A DNA stretch of 64,000 nucleotides, from contig NZ_FWXH01000012.1 in assembly GCF_900176305.1 (NCBI RefSeq), positions 28,049 to 92,048 of the forward strand, in the 5' to 3' direction. Below, piece by piece: positions 27,764 through 36,068 of this stretch. Position numbers and translations under genes: made by a program. Each line of letters starts with the position of its first letter. Position 1 is the first letter of the stretch. This DNA is from Clostridium acidisoli DSM 12555. Lineage in GTDB: Bacteria > Bacillota > Clostridia > Clostridiales > Clostridiaceae. A model generated the notes under the pieces. That model was not told where the DNA came from. It ran no database searches and saw only the letters and a list, made by a program, of their open reading frames with translations.

Positions 27764-28948
27764 ATGCCAGAAATAAGCAGTAGATTAAGTAATTTCACAG
27801 AGTCGGTAATTAGAAAGATGACTAGAATTTCAAACAAGTATGGAGCAATAAACTTGTCACAGGGTTTTCCTGATTTTGACCCGCCAAAGGAAATAACTGA
27901 AGCATTAAAAAAAATTGCAGATGACGGACCACATCAATATGAAGTTACTTGGGGATCACAAAAATTAAGAGAAGCGTTAGCAAAAAAGCAAAGAAAATAT
28001 ATGGGTATAGATATTGATCCAGATAAAGAAATTGTTATAACTTGTGGAAGTACAGAAGCAATGATGGTTTCTATGATGACAGTTTGCAATCCAAAGGATA
28101 AGGTAATAGTCTTTTCACCTTTTTATGAAAACTATGGAGCAGATGCTATACTTTCTGGAGCAGAGCCAATATATGTTCCATTAAAACCACCAACCTTTGA
28201 ATTTGATAAGGAGGAACTAATTAATGCTTTTAAACAAAAACCAAAAGCAATTATATTGTGCAATCCATCAAATCCTACAGGTAAGGTTTTTTCACTAGAA
28301 GAACTTCAATTTATATCCGAGCTTGCAAAAGAATATGATACATTTGTAATTACAGATGAGGTTTATGAACATATTGTAATGAAACCTTATGAGCATATTT
28401 ATATGTCATCACTTCCTGGAATGTTTGAAAGAACTATTGCTTGTAGTTCGCTTTCAAAAACTTATGCTATAACTGGTTGGAGAATTGGGTATATTATTGC
28501 ACCAGAGCATATAATCCAAAATGCCAAAAAGGTTCATGATTTTTTGACTGTTGGAGCAGCTGCACCACTTCAAGCAGCAGTATTAGAAGGTCTCTCACTT
28601 CCAGATTCGTATTATGAAGAGCTTAGAGAACTTTATACAAGGAAAAGAGACTTGTTTTTAAAAGGTCTTGATGAAGCAGGACTAAAATATACAAAACCAG
28701 AAGGGGCCTATTATGTTATGGTAGATATATCCGAATTCACAAATAGAAGTGATAATGAATTTTGTGAATGGCTAATAAAAGAAGTTGGGGTAGCTGCAGT
28801 ACCAGGCTCAAGCTTTTTCAAAGAAGATGTAAATAATTTAATAAGATTTCATTTCGCAAAAAAAGATGAAACCCTTATTGAGGCTATAAAAAGGCTTAAA
28901 ACATTAAAAGAAAAAGCTAGTAAAAGTCAGTGGCTTAAGGAGAAATAA
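27764..28948 (+). CDS. Class I/II PLP aminotransferase
   Basis: This 394-residue fold-type I aminotransferase has the PLP Lys at K232 in SSLSKTYAITGWRIGY, and the NPSNPTGK and ITDEVYEH blocks. The N-terminus, NLSQGFPDFDPP, is typical of the kynurenine/methionine/glutamine aminotransferase-like subgroup. Being downstream of an S-box-controlled metNI, with no terminator visible in between, it could regenerate methionine from its 2-oxo acid; that is inference from position. GAAGGGGAG precedes ATG 27764. RlmH follows one base after its stop. Confidence 0.9.
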   Translation: MPEISSRLSNFTESVIRKMTRISNKYGAINLSQGFPDFDPPKEITEALKKIADDGPHQYEVTWGSQKLREALAKKQRKYMGIDIDPDKEIVITCGSTEAMMVSMMTVCNPKDKVIVFSPFYENYGADAILSGAEPIYVPLKPPTFEFDKEELINAFKQKPKAIILCNPSNPTGKVFSLEELQFISELAKEYDTFVITDEVYEHIVMKPYEHIYMSSLPGMFERTIACSSLSKTYAITGWRIGYIIAPEHIIQNAKKVHDFLTVGAAAPLQAAVLEGLSLPDSYYEELRELYTRKRDLFLKGLDEAGLKYTKPEGAYYVMVDISEFTNRSDNEFCEWLIKEVGVAAVPGSSFFKEDVNNLIRFHFAKKDETLIEAIKRLKTLKEKASKSQWLKEK

Positions 28949-28949
28949 A

Positions 28950-29429
28950 GTGAATATAACCGTAATCACAGTGGGAAAAATAAAAGAAAAATTTCTAAGA
29001 GATGCAATAGATGAATATTCTAAAAGATTATCTAGGTATTGCAAACTTAATATAATAGAAGTCCAAGATGAAAAAACTCCTGACAATGCATCAGAAAAAG
29101 ATGAGCAAATCATAAAAGAAAAAGAAGGTCTTGGAATCTTAAAGTATGTAAAAGATAATATGTATGTGGTTGCATTAGATTTAAAGGGTAAAATGTTATC
29201 ATCTGAAGAATTATCTAGCTTTATAAAAGATTTAGAAGTAAGGGGCGATAGCAACTTATGCTTTATAATAGGTGGTTCAATAGGAATTTCATCGCCGGTT
29301 TTAAATCGTGCAAACTACAAACTTTGTTTTTCAAAGATGACGTTCCCACATCAGCTTATGAGAGTAATTCTTTTGGAGCAGGTTTATAGAGGTTATAGGA
29401 TAATGAAGGGTGAACCGTACCATAAATAA
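28950..29429 (+). CDS. rlmH: 23S rRNA (pseudouridine-1915-N3)-methyltransferase
   Basis: This 159-residue SPOUT-class enzyme has IIGGSIGISSPV and the C-terminal knot EQVYRGYRIMKGEPYHK. It methylates pseudouridine 1915 in helix 69 of 23S rRNA using SAM. It uses a GTG start with AAGGAG inside the previous gene. The last codons, G-E-P-Y-H-K-stop, form the class of site into which staphylococcal SCC elements insert. Here the same codons recur three times downstream, which marks this gene as a past integration target. Confidence 0.97.
   Translation: MNITVITVGKIKEKFLRDAIDEYSKRLSRYCKLNIIEVQDEKTPDNASEKDEQIIKEKEGLGILKYVKDNMYVVALDLKGKMLSSEELSSFIKDLEVRGDSNLCFIIGGSIGISSPVLNRANYKLCFSKMTFPHQLMRVILLEQVYRGYRIMKGEPYHK
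29409..29429 (+). repeat. attB-like core at the rlmH 3' end (copy 1)
   Basis: GGTGAACCGTACCATAAAT (29409-29427) followed by the end of the TAA stop encodes GEPYHK-stop. It matches copy 2 at 31480 over 19 of 19 bases, and copies 3 and 4 with a few changes. All four are in the same orientation as rlmH. Confidence 0.8.
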
Positions 29430-29496
29430 CATAGACTAGACAAGGTTACAAAGAAAGAGAGAATACACAAAATTATTTACATACTCTCATATCATC

Positions 29497-29536
29497 AAAA
29501 AAACCTAGATAAGTAGTTGTATTATCTAGGTTTTTT
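29497..29536. terminator. Bidirectional terminator after rlmH
   Basis: AAAAAACCTAGATAA (29498-29512) pairs with TTATCTAGGTTTTTT (29522-29536). It serves rlmH and the convergent gene ending at 29539. Confidence 0.88.
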
Positions 29537-29538
29537 AC

Positions 29539-30702
29539 TTAATCTTCAAGTCTAGCTGGTGTATTATCAACACAATCTGAGAAATGCATATGGTTAAATT
29601 TCCACTTTCCTTCTCTCTTTACTAATACTCCAACAAATCTCATAGAAAGAGTACTTTTATTATTTTCAATTAGAAGCGTATGTAATGCATTATTGATAGA
29701 TACTAGCATTAAATTTAGTAATTCTGTATTTGTTTTATTTTCTTTAAAATAGTATTCCAGAGCACCTTTAGGCCATGAGCAAACCCTTTTTTCAGGCCAA
29801 GTAAATTTTATTAATGATTTTGAACAAACTACTGCTATATTATTTAAAATAGAGATAAAAGAATTTTCTCTGTTTAAATTAAAATCGCCCCAATACTTCC
29901 AATCAGATTCTAATAATTCTTTTGCTTCATTAAAGCCGTAGAAAACTTCTCCTGAATCTGTTCCAATTATAGAGGTAAGCTCATTATTATCAAGCAATTC
30001 TTCTCCATAACTATCTACTAAGCTGGCATCACGTTTATCATAAGCTTCTTGTAAAGTTTTTAGAACCTCTTGAACTTCTCTTACTTCTATACTATCTTTA
30101 TTATCTATAGGAATGGTTTTATATTTATCATCAATATTTTCATTGTTTAACATATTTAAATCACCTGCACAGTAAGAAAGATTCATATGCTTTATCATCC
30201 ATTTTAAGCCATCGTTAACCATAACTATGGTAATTCTAAAAGGAAATACATATTCTTCTCCCATTTTTATATGATTTAAAGTTTCTGTAATTTTAACTGA
30301 AAGATTAATTAAATCTGATTTTGATAAATCTTCATTATTTAGTGTTTTCGATAATTGCGCAATCATAGCTTCACATACTTTTTCTTCTTTGATGTTTCTT
30401 GTGTTTTTACCATGAAGAGCTATTATAGCTGCTGAATTCTCTACATTAATTACAGCTTTATCAATATCTAGTTCTATCTTTTCTAGATAGTTACTTTCAT
30501 CTTCCCAATAGGTCTCTATCATATTAGTTATCTTTTCTAGTCCAAAACACCAGCTGTCTAGTCCAGCACCTATAAAGCTTGTATCTTCTTCATCTACAAA
30601 AAACTCTTTAACATAGCTTTGTATATTATCAAAGTTTCTTTGATTGTACTTTTCTTGAAAATTTATCAATGTTGCTTTTATATCCTGAATGATTTGTTCC
30701 AT
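29539..30702 (-). CDS. Tandem NTF2/SnoaL-like domain protein
   Basis: This 387-residue soluble protein appears to be an internal duplication of a SnoaL/NTF2-like cone fold. Each half starts with a helix resembling LINFQEKYNQRN or LKTLQEAYDKRD. Each has a G-x-D/x-x-WCFG- or GEVFYGF-type strand and ends in a beta strand of similar form (VMVNDGLKWMIKHMNLSYC; VLVKREGKWKFNHMHFSDC). No catalytic residues are assigned; the fold is used for ligand binding, isomerases and uncharacterised stress proteins. GGGGGA precedes ATG 30702. It lies between att-like copies 1 and 2, so it may be island cargo. Confidence 0.7.
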   Translation of the reverse strand: MEQIIQDIKATLINFQEKYNQRNFDNIQSYVKEFFVDEEDTSFIGAGLDSWCFGLEKITNMIETYWEDESNYLEKIELDIDKAVINVENSAAIIALHGKNTRNIKEEKVCEAMIAQLSKTLNNEDLSKSDLINLSVKITETLNHIKMGEEYVFPFRITIVMVNDGLKWMIKHMNLSYCAGDLNMLNNENIDDKYKTIPIDNKDSIEVREVQEVLKTLQEAYDKRDASLVDSYGEELLDNNELTSIIGTDSGEVFYGFNEAKELLESDWKYWGDFNLNRENSFISILNNIAVVCSKSLIKFTWPEKRVCSWPKGALEYYFKENKTNTELLNLMLVSINNALHTLLIENNKSTLSMRFVGVLVKREGKWKFNHMHFSDCVDNTPARLED

Positions 30703-30827
30703 ATGTTTATCCCCCTTAATTAGAACATTTGAGAATAATTATTTTCACTTATGCTTTTATTTTAATAGTTAATATTGTGGAATTATACACCGAGAATATT
30801 TCTATAGAGTTTTTTATACAACACAGT

Positions 30828-30862
30828 AAAAAGCTCCTACTCATCATAAAGTGTAGGAGCTT
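30828..30862 (-). terminator. Terminator of the CD3324-family gene
   Basis: AAGCTCCTAC (30831-30840) pairs with GTAGGAGCTT (30853-30862). On the minus strand the stem is followed by TTTTT. Confidence 0.75.
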
Positions 30863-30872
30863 CTCTATAAAA

Positions 30873-31142
30873 TTATGTACTTTTAGAATAAATAATCTTC
30901 CTAATGCTGTATACTGATAGAAAAAATTCTTCTGCTAAAGCATCAATTGAATATCCTTGGTCATATTTCCTACGTATTTCTTTATTTCTGTTTTGTATAT
31001 AGTCTCTATGACCTGAATTTTCTCCCCACTTTTTTTTCTTTTGCGGTTCTGATGGAATATATACATATTGTCCTTGAATATATTTTTGAATTTCTTTAAT
31101 TAAATTATCCGGTAATATTGTTTCTGCTTTTGCATAATTCAT
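30873..31142 (-). CDS. CD3324-family small HTH protein
   Basis: This 89-residue protein has N-terminus ETILPDNLIKEIQKYIQGQYVYIP, a basic middle (SEPQKKKKWGENSG) and a C-terminal helix-turn-helix, YSIDALAEEFFLSVYSIRKII. It matches the clostridial CD3324 family, presumed DNA-binding, with no known targets. AAGGAG precedes ATG 31142. The 5' leader on the minus strand contains an unexplained set of nested stems (31208-31269). It lies within the rlmH-linked island between att-like copies 1 and 2. Confidence 0.78.
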   Translation of the reverse strand: MNYAKAETILPDNLIKEIQKYIQGQYVYIPSEPQKKKKWGENSGHRDYIQNRNKEIRRKYDQGYSIDALAEEFFLSVYSIRKIIYSKST

Positions 31143-31207
31143 AAAGCTCAGCTCCTTAAATATATATTTAAATTTAAGAAAGCAAAGCCTGCATTATGAA
31201 TAATTAA

Positions 31208-31269
31208 TGGCGATAAGACCTTATCTCTGCGCAACCATCGCCAAGTCCATATTTACAGACTTTGCACAG
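31208..31269 (-). promoter_or_regulatory. Possible structured leader of the CD3324-family gene
   Basis: On the minus strand TCTGTGCAA (31269-31261) pairs with TTGCGCAGA (31233-31225, one G-U). Inside is AAGTC/GACTT, and GGCGAT (31241-31236) can pair with ATCGCC (31213-31208) as a pseudoknot-like crossing helix. No known riboswitch family was recognised. Confidence 0.35.
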
Positions 31270-31458
31270 AGTTTTTCATTAAAAATATAATCTTGAGTTA
31301 AAACAAAAATCATAGTATTCACCCCCAGCTAGATTCATAATTACATAATGATATTATTACAAAGCTATAATATCATTCTTATTGATTATTCTCAATATCT
31401 TGTAAATATTAATGAGTTTGTGTATATGGATAATAGTTTATAAGACATACATCAAAAT

Positions 31459-31500
31459 AGTCTACGTTATACCCGTTACGGTGAACCGTACCATAAATGA
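31459..31500 (+). repeat. rlmH-end att-like copy 2
   Basis: AGTCTACGTTATA (31459-31471), then nine bases, then GGTGAACCGTACCATAAAT and TGA. In the rlmH frame it encodes RYTRYGEPYHK-stop. The core is identical to copy 1 for 19 bases, and the left block is shared with copy 3. Confidence 0.8.
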
Positions 31501-31731
31501 CACTCCAAATTTTCAATTTGGTCAGTGGAATTTACTCAGGGAGCGCAGCGAGTCGAGTTTCCTTTAAAAAAGCACTTAGAATATGTGAGTATTACTTTAT
31601 GATTCAGCTTGTTTCTTGAATGTTATATTTATTATTTTTCGTATAAACAAAGAAACTGCAGAAAACTTAAATATTCCTGCAGTTTTTTATTACATTTACT
31701 TGCAATGAATTCAATGCAATGACAGCATATT

Positions 31732-32907
31732 TTATTTTTGTATTTGTTCTATCCAATTTGCTATAACCTCAAAAGCAAGTCCTAAGTTTCCTGATTGACA
31801 ATGGTTTTGAGCATTCTCTTTTCTAGTGAACATACGAGTAGTTAAAGAACGCACATTGGTAAGAGATTTACTTTGTTCGAAAAATTGATTTAGTGGGATA
31901 TAGTGATCTTCTTTTGCTGCCATCAGAAGAACATCCTGCTCTAATTTTTCTGATATTTTAGATGTATTGTAGAGCAGAATTTTACTCAAAAATTCATATG
32001 GAGTCTTACTTCCTGTGATACGCATACCTTGATTTATTGCCCATTCTACCATAAGACTTTTCTTCATCAAGTCTTCAAATAAAATATTCACTTTTTCCTC
32101 ATTTCCATCGGACATAAGAGAATTTACTTTATCTCTTAATTGTAAAGGGAGTGTGTTCAATACTACTTCATAAAAATTTGAAAGAATATCATCTGCAACA
32201 ACACGATGTACACGTTTTTCAAATGCAGCAGCTCTTATTGTCAAATAACCGCCTAAAGATATTCCTAATAATGTTACATCATCAAGCTTAAAGTAATCTA
32301 ATATTGCTTTTACAGGCTTTTCCCATTCATGAGTCATTGGTATTTTATAATCTTCAAGAGCTGAACCTTGTCCAGGTCCATCGAAAAATACCACATCATA
32401 TCCAGTTTCGTTAAGGAACAAAGCCATTTTAAGCATTTCTTCTACGTAGCTGTCAAAACCTCCAAACATTACAATTATTCCCTTTGGGTTTTCTGGAGTA
32501 AAGCGATAAGTAGGAAGAAATCCGTTCTCATAAGGAACTTTATATGTCTGTTTATCAGTTATATGAAAATATTCCTGCATTAGTGAGATAAACTGTTTAC
32601 GGTAGCTTTGCTTTTGAGGATGAGCTGCTGTCATATAAAATTCCGCTGTCCTTAGATAATAGGCAGCCCTTAATTTATGACCTTCATTTAATGCTTTGGT
32701 ATATAGCTCTATGAATTTCTGAATAAATTCTTCATAATTATGAATGCTTGGGCTTACTTCCCTCATTTCTTTAAGCATAACATCATCATTTGTCATAGTA
32801 TAGCAACGGTTCATCTGAAAATTAACACTAAAATCTGGATGTATATCATCATAAAATCCAACTGGGAATATGTCTCTTCTTACTTTTATATTTTTCATAA
32901 AATTCAT
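31732..32907 (-). CDS. Alpha/beta hydrolase (FrsA/esterase-like)
   Basis: This 391-residue protein has an N-terminal helical cap region (about 1-120) and an alpha/beta hydrolase fold. The nucleophile elbow is GISLGGY, preceded by FFDGPGQG. A likely acid Asp is in AAKEDHYIP and a likely His in AQNHCQSGN. This arrangement resembles FrsA-type and 2,6-dihydropseudooxynicotine hydrolase-like enzymes; the substrate is unknown. A start three codons later (ATG 32898) is possible. It is divergent from a TetR-family gene, its likely regulator. Confidence 0.82.
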   Translation of the reverse strand: MNFMKNIKVRRDIFPVGFYDDIHPDFSVNFQMNRCYTMTNDDVMLKEMREVSPSIHNYEEFIQKFIELYTKALNEGHKLRAAYYLRTAEFYMTAAHPQKQSYRKQFISLMQEYFHITDKQTYKVPYENGFLPTYRFTPENPKGIIVMFGGFDSYVEEMLKMALFLNETGYDVVFFDGPGQGSALEDYKIPMTHEWEKPVKAILDYFKLDDVTLLGISLGGYLTIRAAAFEKRVHRVVADDILSNFYEVVLNTLPLQLRDKVNSLMSDGNEEKVNILFEDLMKKSLMVEWAINQGMRITGSKTPYEFLSKILLYNTSKISEKLEQDVLLMAAKEDHYIPLNQFFEQSKSLTNVRSLTTRMFTRKENAQNHCQSGNLGLAFEVIANWIEQIQK

Positions 32908-33175
32908 CGCCCTTCTTTATTTTTAAATTTGTTGACAAGCATTCTCGTTTGTATGTTCTTATTTTATTTTTTTTTTGAATAATTAACAACCAATAAAGTA
33001 TGAAGAATCATTTGATAATATACAAATCTCCTGATTTTTGTTGCTTAACAATATAAAATAGATTTTTTTAATGATAGTTGCCTTTTATTTTGTTAAAATT
33101 AATATGTATAATTAAAGATAAGCCATACCCAAATTTGGAATTAAAGTAATTGATTATAGAATGGAGAAGTAAATT

Positions 33176-33751
33176 ATGCAATCTAAGGTAGATTTAAGAA
33201 TAGTTAAAACACGCGCTAATATTAAAAATACATTTATTGAGTTACTTTCTGAAAAAGAATTCAACGAAATTACCATACAAAACATATTAGATAAGGCTTT
33301 AATTAATCGTTCCACTTTTTATAAATACTATTCAGACAAATATGAATTAGCAGAACAACTTGTTGATGAAGTTTTGAAAAATGCTGCTTTATTTATTAAT
33401 GAACGCTTTAATGATAAGAAAGAGAATGATCTTTTTTCTACTATTTACAAAGCCTATGTGCATTTATATGACCAAAGAAAGACCATCCTTGCTTTATGGA
33501 AAATTAGAACAAATACGCTCAACCTGTATGATAATATTGAAGATTTATTAAAGAAGAATTTCATGCAGTACTTAATACTTCATAATAACTTTGAAGGCAG
33601 TTCTTTATTGGACTACTATTCAACCCTTTACTCCTCTTTAGTACTAACCACACTAAAATGGATTTTGACTTCTGGAAATGAATCAGATATTAAAAAAATT
33701 CTTGAACAAGTTCGAGCTACCTTAGGTAGCAAAGTATTTTTGGGAAATTAA
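33176..33751 (+). CDS. TetR/AcrR-family regulator
   Basis: This 191-residue regulator has an N-terminal TetR helix-turn-helix (KNTFIELLSEKEFNEITIQNILDKALINRSTFYKYYSDKYEL, with internal breaks in conservation) and an all-helical ligand domain. It is clearly paralogous to the TetR gene at 41400 (shared KTRxNIKNTF, RSTFY, DKYxL). It is divergent from the alpha/beta hydrolase across 268 bases, so it probably controls that gene and itself. ATG 33176 follows GGAGAAG. Confidence 0.85.
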   Translation: MQSKVDLRIVKTRANIKNTFIELLSEKEFNEITIQNILDKALINRSTFYKYYSDKYELAEQLVDEVLKNAALFINERFNDKKENDLFSTIYKAYVHLYDQRKTILALWKIRTNTLNLYDNIEDLLKKNFMQYLILHNNFEGSSLLDYYSTLYSSLVLTTLKWILTSGNESDIKKILEQVRATLGSKVFLGN

Positions 33752-33764
33752 AAATATAGCTACC

Positions 33765-33869
33765 TTATTTTTTAATATGCTCATTACCCCATTTGCTCAT
33801 AAGTTCAAGAATTGGTATTAATGTTATTCCTTCTTCTGTTAAACAGTATTTAACTTTAGGTGGAACTTC
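33765..33869 (-). pseudogene. C-terminal remnant of an HxlR-family regulator
   Basis: The minus strand encodes EVPPKVKYCLTEEG followed by about 20 further residues and a stop. This is the wing and C-terminal helix of an HxlR regulator (compare PEIPPKVEYYLTDRG in the intact HxlR gene at 52995). The N-terminal two-thirds is missing; the reading breaks exactly where the recombinase-tail sequence begins at 33870. Confidence 0.7.
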
Positions 33870-33964
33870 TTAATAATGTATCTAAATAATGAAGGAGAAC
33901 TAGAGGCCCAGATAATGATGGAGGAGGTTCTCCATATCGTATTTTGTGGCAAGAAAAGTTATGA
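33870..33964 (+). pseudogene. Serine recombinase C-terminal tail, remnant A
   Basis: It encodes LIMYLNNEGE in one frame and then, after a frame change, DNDGGGSPYRILWQEKL-stop. It aligns with the tails at 35459, 37189 and 40382. It shares the GAACTAGRGGCCCAGA variant with remnant D, so A and D form one subtype. Confidence 0.6.
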
Positions 33965-33971
33965 TTATAAA

Positions 33972-34025
33972 TACGGTAATGATTTTAGTAAGGTCTCTTC
34001 CCTTTTCAGTAAGGTAATATTCTAA
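33972..34025 (-). pseudogene. Second HxlR-type fragment
   Basis: The minus strand reads LEYYLTEKGRDLTKIITV, an HxlR winged-helix C-terminal segment, without start or intact continuation. It lies on the other side of recombinase remnant A from the fragment at 33765. Confidence 0.55.
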
Positions 34026-34053
34026 TATCTGTCTGTAGATATTACAGTAAATC

Positions 34054-34071
34054 TTACTTAAAGGTAAGTAA
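34054..34071. promoter_or_regulatory. Palindrome upstream of the flavoprotein fragment
   Basis: TTACTT-AAAGGT-AAGTAA is a perfect inverted repeat between the HxlR fragment and the FMN reductase fragment. It is a plausible operator of the lost HxlR regulator. Confidence 0.45.
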
Positions 34072-34134
34072 TCTAACGAAAAAGTACGTACTTGTTACTT
34101 GTATTATTGAGCCATATAATAAACACATAATAGA

Positions 34135-34434
34135 ATGCTTAGACATAAGTTAGGGGCTAGTGTGGTGGCAGTAAGAAGATCCGGTGGTGTTCCAACATTT
34201 GAACAGCTGAATAACTATATCGATTATTCAGAGATGGTAATGGCATCATCAAATTATTGGAATGTAATTCATGGTACAACACCTGGAGAGGCTATGCAAG
34301 ATGAAGAAGGAATGCAAATTATGAGTGTTTTAGGAAAGAATATGGCATGGATATTGAAATTTATTGATTCTGGTAAAAATAATGTAAAGGAAAATGAAAG
34401 AGAAGATAAAATATTTATGAGCTTTATAAGATAA
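34135..34434 (+). pseudogene. C-terminal half of an NADPH-dependent FMN reductase/flavodoxin-family protein
   Basis: The 99 residues contain KLGASVVAVRRSGGVPTFEQLN, SSNYWNVIHGTTPGEA and DEEGMQIMSVLGKNMAW, the second half of a flavodoxin-like reductase of about 200 residues (read with ordinary breaks). The N-terminal FMN-binding loop is missing, and no ribosome site precedes the ATG. Next to the broken HxlR gene this looks like a decayed HxlR-flavoprotein pair. Confidence 0.72.
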
Positions 34435-34481
34435 GCTTTAAAGGTAAAGGTATTAAAATAAATTATAAGGAGAGAAATAAT

Positions 34482-35324
34482 ATGATAAACAATTTAAAAA
34501 ACACAGTAACTTTAAACAATGGTGTAAAGATGCCATGGCTAGGGCTTGGCGTTTTTAGAGTAGAGGATAGCCCCAATTTAGTTGATTCAGTAAAGACTGC
34601 AATAAAAAATGGTTATAGAAGTATAGATGGAGCAGCTATTTATGGTAATGAAGTAAGCATGGGAAAGGGTATAGCTGAAGGAATGAAGGCAGCAGGCATT
34701 TCAAGGGAAAATCTATTTATAACATCTAAGGTTTGGAATGCTGATTTGGGATACGAATCAACAATAAAGGCTTATGAAACAAGTTTGAAGAAACTTGGAC
34801 TTGATTATTTAGATTTATATCTTATACATTGGCCTGTAGAGGGTAAGTATAAAGATGCGTGGAGAGCATTGGAGTATTTATATAAACAAGGTCGTGTAAA
34901 AGCAATAGGAGTAAGTAACTTTCAAGTACATCATCTTGAAAATTTAATGAAGGATGCAGAGATTAAGCCAATGATAAACCAAGTAGAATTTCATCCACGT
35001 TTAACGCAGGAGAAGGTTAGAGCCTTCTGTAAAGAAAATGATATTCAAGTTGAAGCATGGTCACCACTTATGGTTGGTAAATTACTTGATAATGAAATAC
35101 TGAAGGAAATTGCTCATAATCATAATAAATCTATTGCTCAAATTATATTACGTTGGGATATACAAAATGGAGTGATAACTATTCCTAAGTCCACAAAGGT
35201 CGGCAGAATAATAGAAAATTCACAGATATTTGATTTTGAATTAACTAATGAAGAAGTAGAGAAGATAAATTTTTTAAACCAAGATTTGAGAGTAGGACCT
35301 GATCCAGATAATTTCGATTTTTAA
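34482..35324 (+). CDS. Aldo/keto reductase
   Basis: This 280-residue (alpha/beta)8 NADPH-dependent oxidoreductase belongs to the AKR superfamily (AKR5-like). Catalytic residues are visible: Asp in SIDGAAIYGNE, Tyr of AAIYG, Lys in ITSKVWN and His in LIHWP. The cofactor-binding C-terminal block IPKSTKVGRIIEN is intact. It likely reduces aldehydes or ketoesters (2,5-diketogluconate or methylglyoxal reductase type). AAGGAGAG precedes ATG 34482. It lies between the decayed flavoprotein gene and att-like copy 3. Confidence 0.93.
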   Translation: MINNLKNTVTLNNGVKMPWLGLGVFRVEDSPNLVDSVKTAIKNGYRSIDGAAIYGNEVSMGKGIAEGMKAAGISRENLFITSKVWNADLGYESTIKAYETSLKKLGLDYLDLYLIHWPVEGKYKDAWRALEYLYKQGRVKAIGVSNFQVHHLENLMKDAEIKPMINQVEFHPRLTQEKVRAFCKENDIQVEAWSPLMVGKLLDNEILKEIAHNHNKSIAQIILRWDIQNGVITIPKSTKVGRIIENSQIFDFELTNEEVEKINFLNQDLRVGPDPDNFDF

Positions 35325-35335
35325 TTAATTTAAGA

Positions 35336-35377
35336 AGTCTACGTTATAGGTGTTATGGAGAACCGGACCATAAGTAA
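35336..35377 (+). repeat. rlmH-end att-like copy 3
   Basis: AGTCTACGTTATA (35336-35348), then eight bases, then GGAGAACCGGACCATAAGTAA. In the rlmH frame it reads YRCYGEPDHK-stop. Left block and spacing match copy 2. Confidence 0.75.
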
Positions 35378-35458
35378 ATGATAAAGTGAGTACTGCATTG
35401 ATATTAAAGGGATTATAAGATGTTTAAATATTAGGTAATTGTATCATAAACTAAACAA

Positions 35459-35620
35459 AATATAGAATCAATAGAGCTTAATATAAATGATAACTTAATA
35501 ATGTATCTAAGTAATAGAGGAGAACCAAGTCTAGATGATAATGGAGGAGGTTCTCCTTCTTATTTTGTTTATAGAAGAAAGCTGATGATAAATCCTGTGA
35601 ATATAAAAATTTGCATATAA
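35459..35620 (+). pseudogene. Serine recombinase C-terminal tail, remnant B
   Basis: A start-less frame of 53 codons runs from NIESIELNIN through MYLSNRGEPS and GGGSPSYFV to INPVNIKICI-stop. It ends with the same residues as remnant C at 37189. It starts about 80 bases after att-like copy 3. Confidence 0.7.
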
Positions 35621-35645
35621 TAATGAAGAAAAATACAAAAAATTC

Positions 35646-35675
35646 TTGACATGTGCATTAGTGTGCACATATAAT
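35646..35675 (+). promoter_or_regulatory. Promoter and operator of the ArsR-type gene
   Basis: TTGACA (35646-35651) and TATAAT (35670-35675) have an 18-base spacer that is filled by ATGTGCA-TTAGTG-TGCACAT (35651-35670), a 7-bp inverted repeat. A bound repressor would block RNA polymerase, consistent with autoregulation. Confidence 0.75.
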
Positions 35676-35690
35676 AAAGGTGGTGATAAA

Positions 35691-36029
35691 ATGGGAAACG
35701 AACATAACGCATTAGCATGTGGTAATTTTATTGAAGATAGCATTGATTTTGATTTTTATAAGGCTTTGTTTGACCCAGTAAGAAGCAAAATACTGGTGTA
35801 TATTGCTAGTAGTGGAAAAAAAAGCGTTAATGAAATTGCTGAAAATTTTACACAAGACAGGTCAGTAATTTCAAGACACTTGGATTTAATGAGCCGTTAT
35901 GGAATTATTAGTAAAACCAAAATAAACAGGTATGTATTTTATGAAGTGAATAGTACATTTATCCTTGATAAATTTGAAGAAACAACAGAAAACTTAAAAA
36001 GGCTTTTGGAAATTACAAAATCTAAGTAG
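35691..36029 (+). CDS. ArsR-family transcriptional regulator
   Basis: This protein of about 112 residues has a winged helix (DPVRSKILVYIASSGKKSVNEIAENF, with QDRSVISRHLDLMSRYGII as recognition region) typical of the ArsR/SmtB fold. One Cys (LACGN) lies near the N-terminus and no classical metal site is evident, so the signal is unknown. The frame opens at TTG-like codons upstream, but AAAGGTGGTG fixes ATG 35691. The operator in its promoter recurs before the EFR1 gene downstream, which is thus its likely target. Confidence 0.82.
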   Translation: MGNEHNALACGNFIEDSIDFDFYKALFDPVRSKILVYIASSGKKSVNEIAENFTQDRSVISRHLDLMSRYGIISKTKINRYVFYEVNSTFILDKFEETTENLKRLLEITKSK

Positions 36030-36068
36030 GCAATAAAAACGGCAGAAATACCTTTTTGTTAATCATAT

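Larger units (their letters stand above)
31143..31731. other. 589-base intergenic region
   Basis: No intact gene is visible. It holds the folded CD3324-gene leader (31208-31269), the second att-like copy (31459-31500), a GC-richer stretch GGGAGCGCAGCGAGTCGAG (31539-31557) unlike its surroundings, and GAGTTTCCTTTAAAAAAG, which recurs at about 38311-38328. These look like joined element ends. Confidence 0.5.

Noticed and set aside
30729..30917. 62-codon plus-strand frame upstream of the NTF2-like gene
   Set aside because: No ribosome site, overlaps the terminator of the CD3324-family gene, and has no recognised motif.
31143..31731. CRISPR array or tRNA genes in the long gaps
   Set aside because: No regularly spaced repeats and no cloverleaf-like sequence were seen in this gap or elsewhere in the window.
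32368..32982. Two plus-strand frames opposite the alpha/beta hydrolase
   Set aside because: Antisense shadows lacking ribosome sites.
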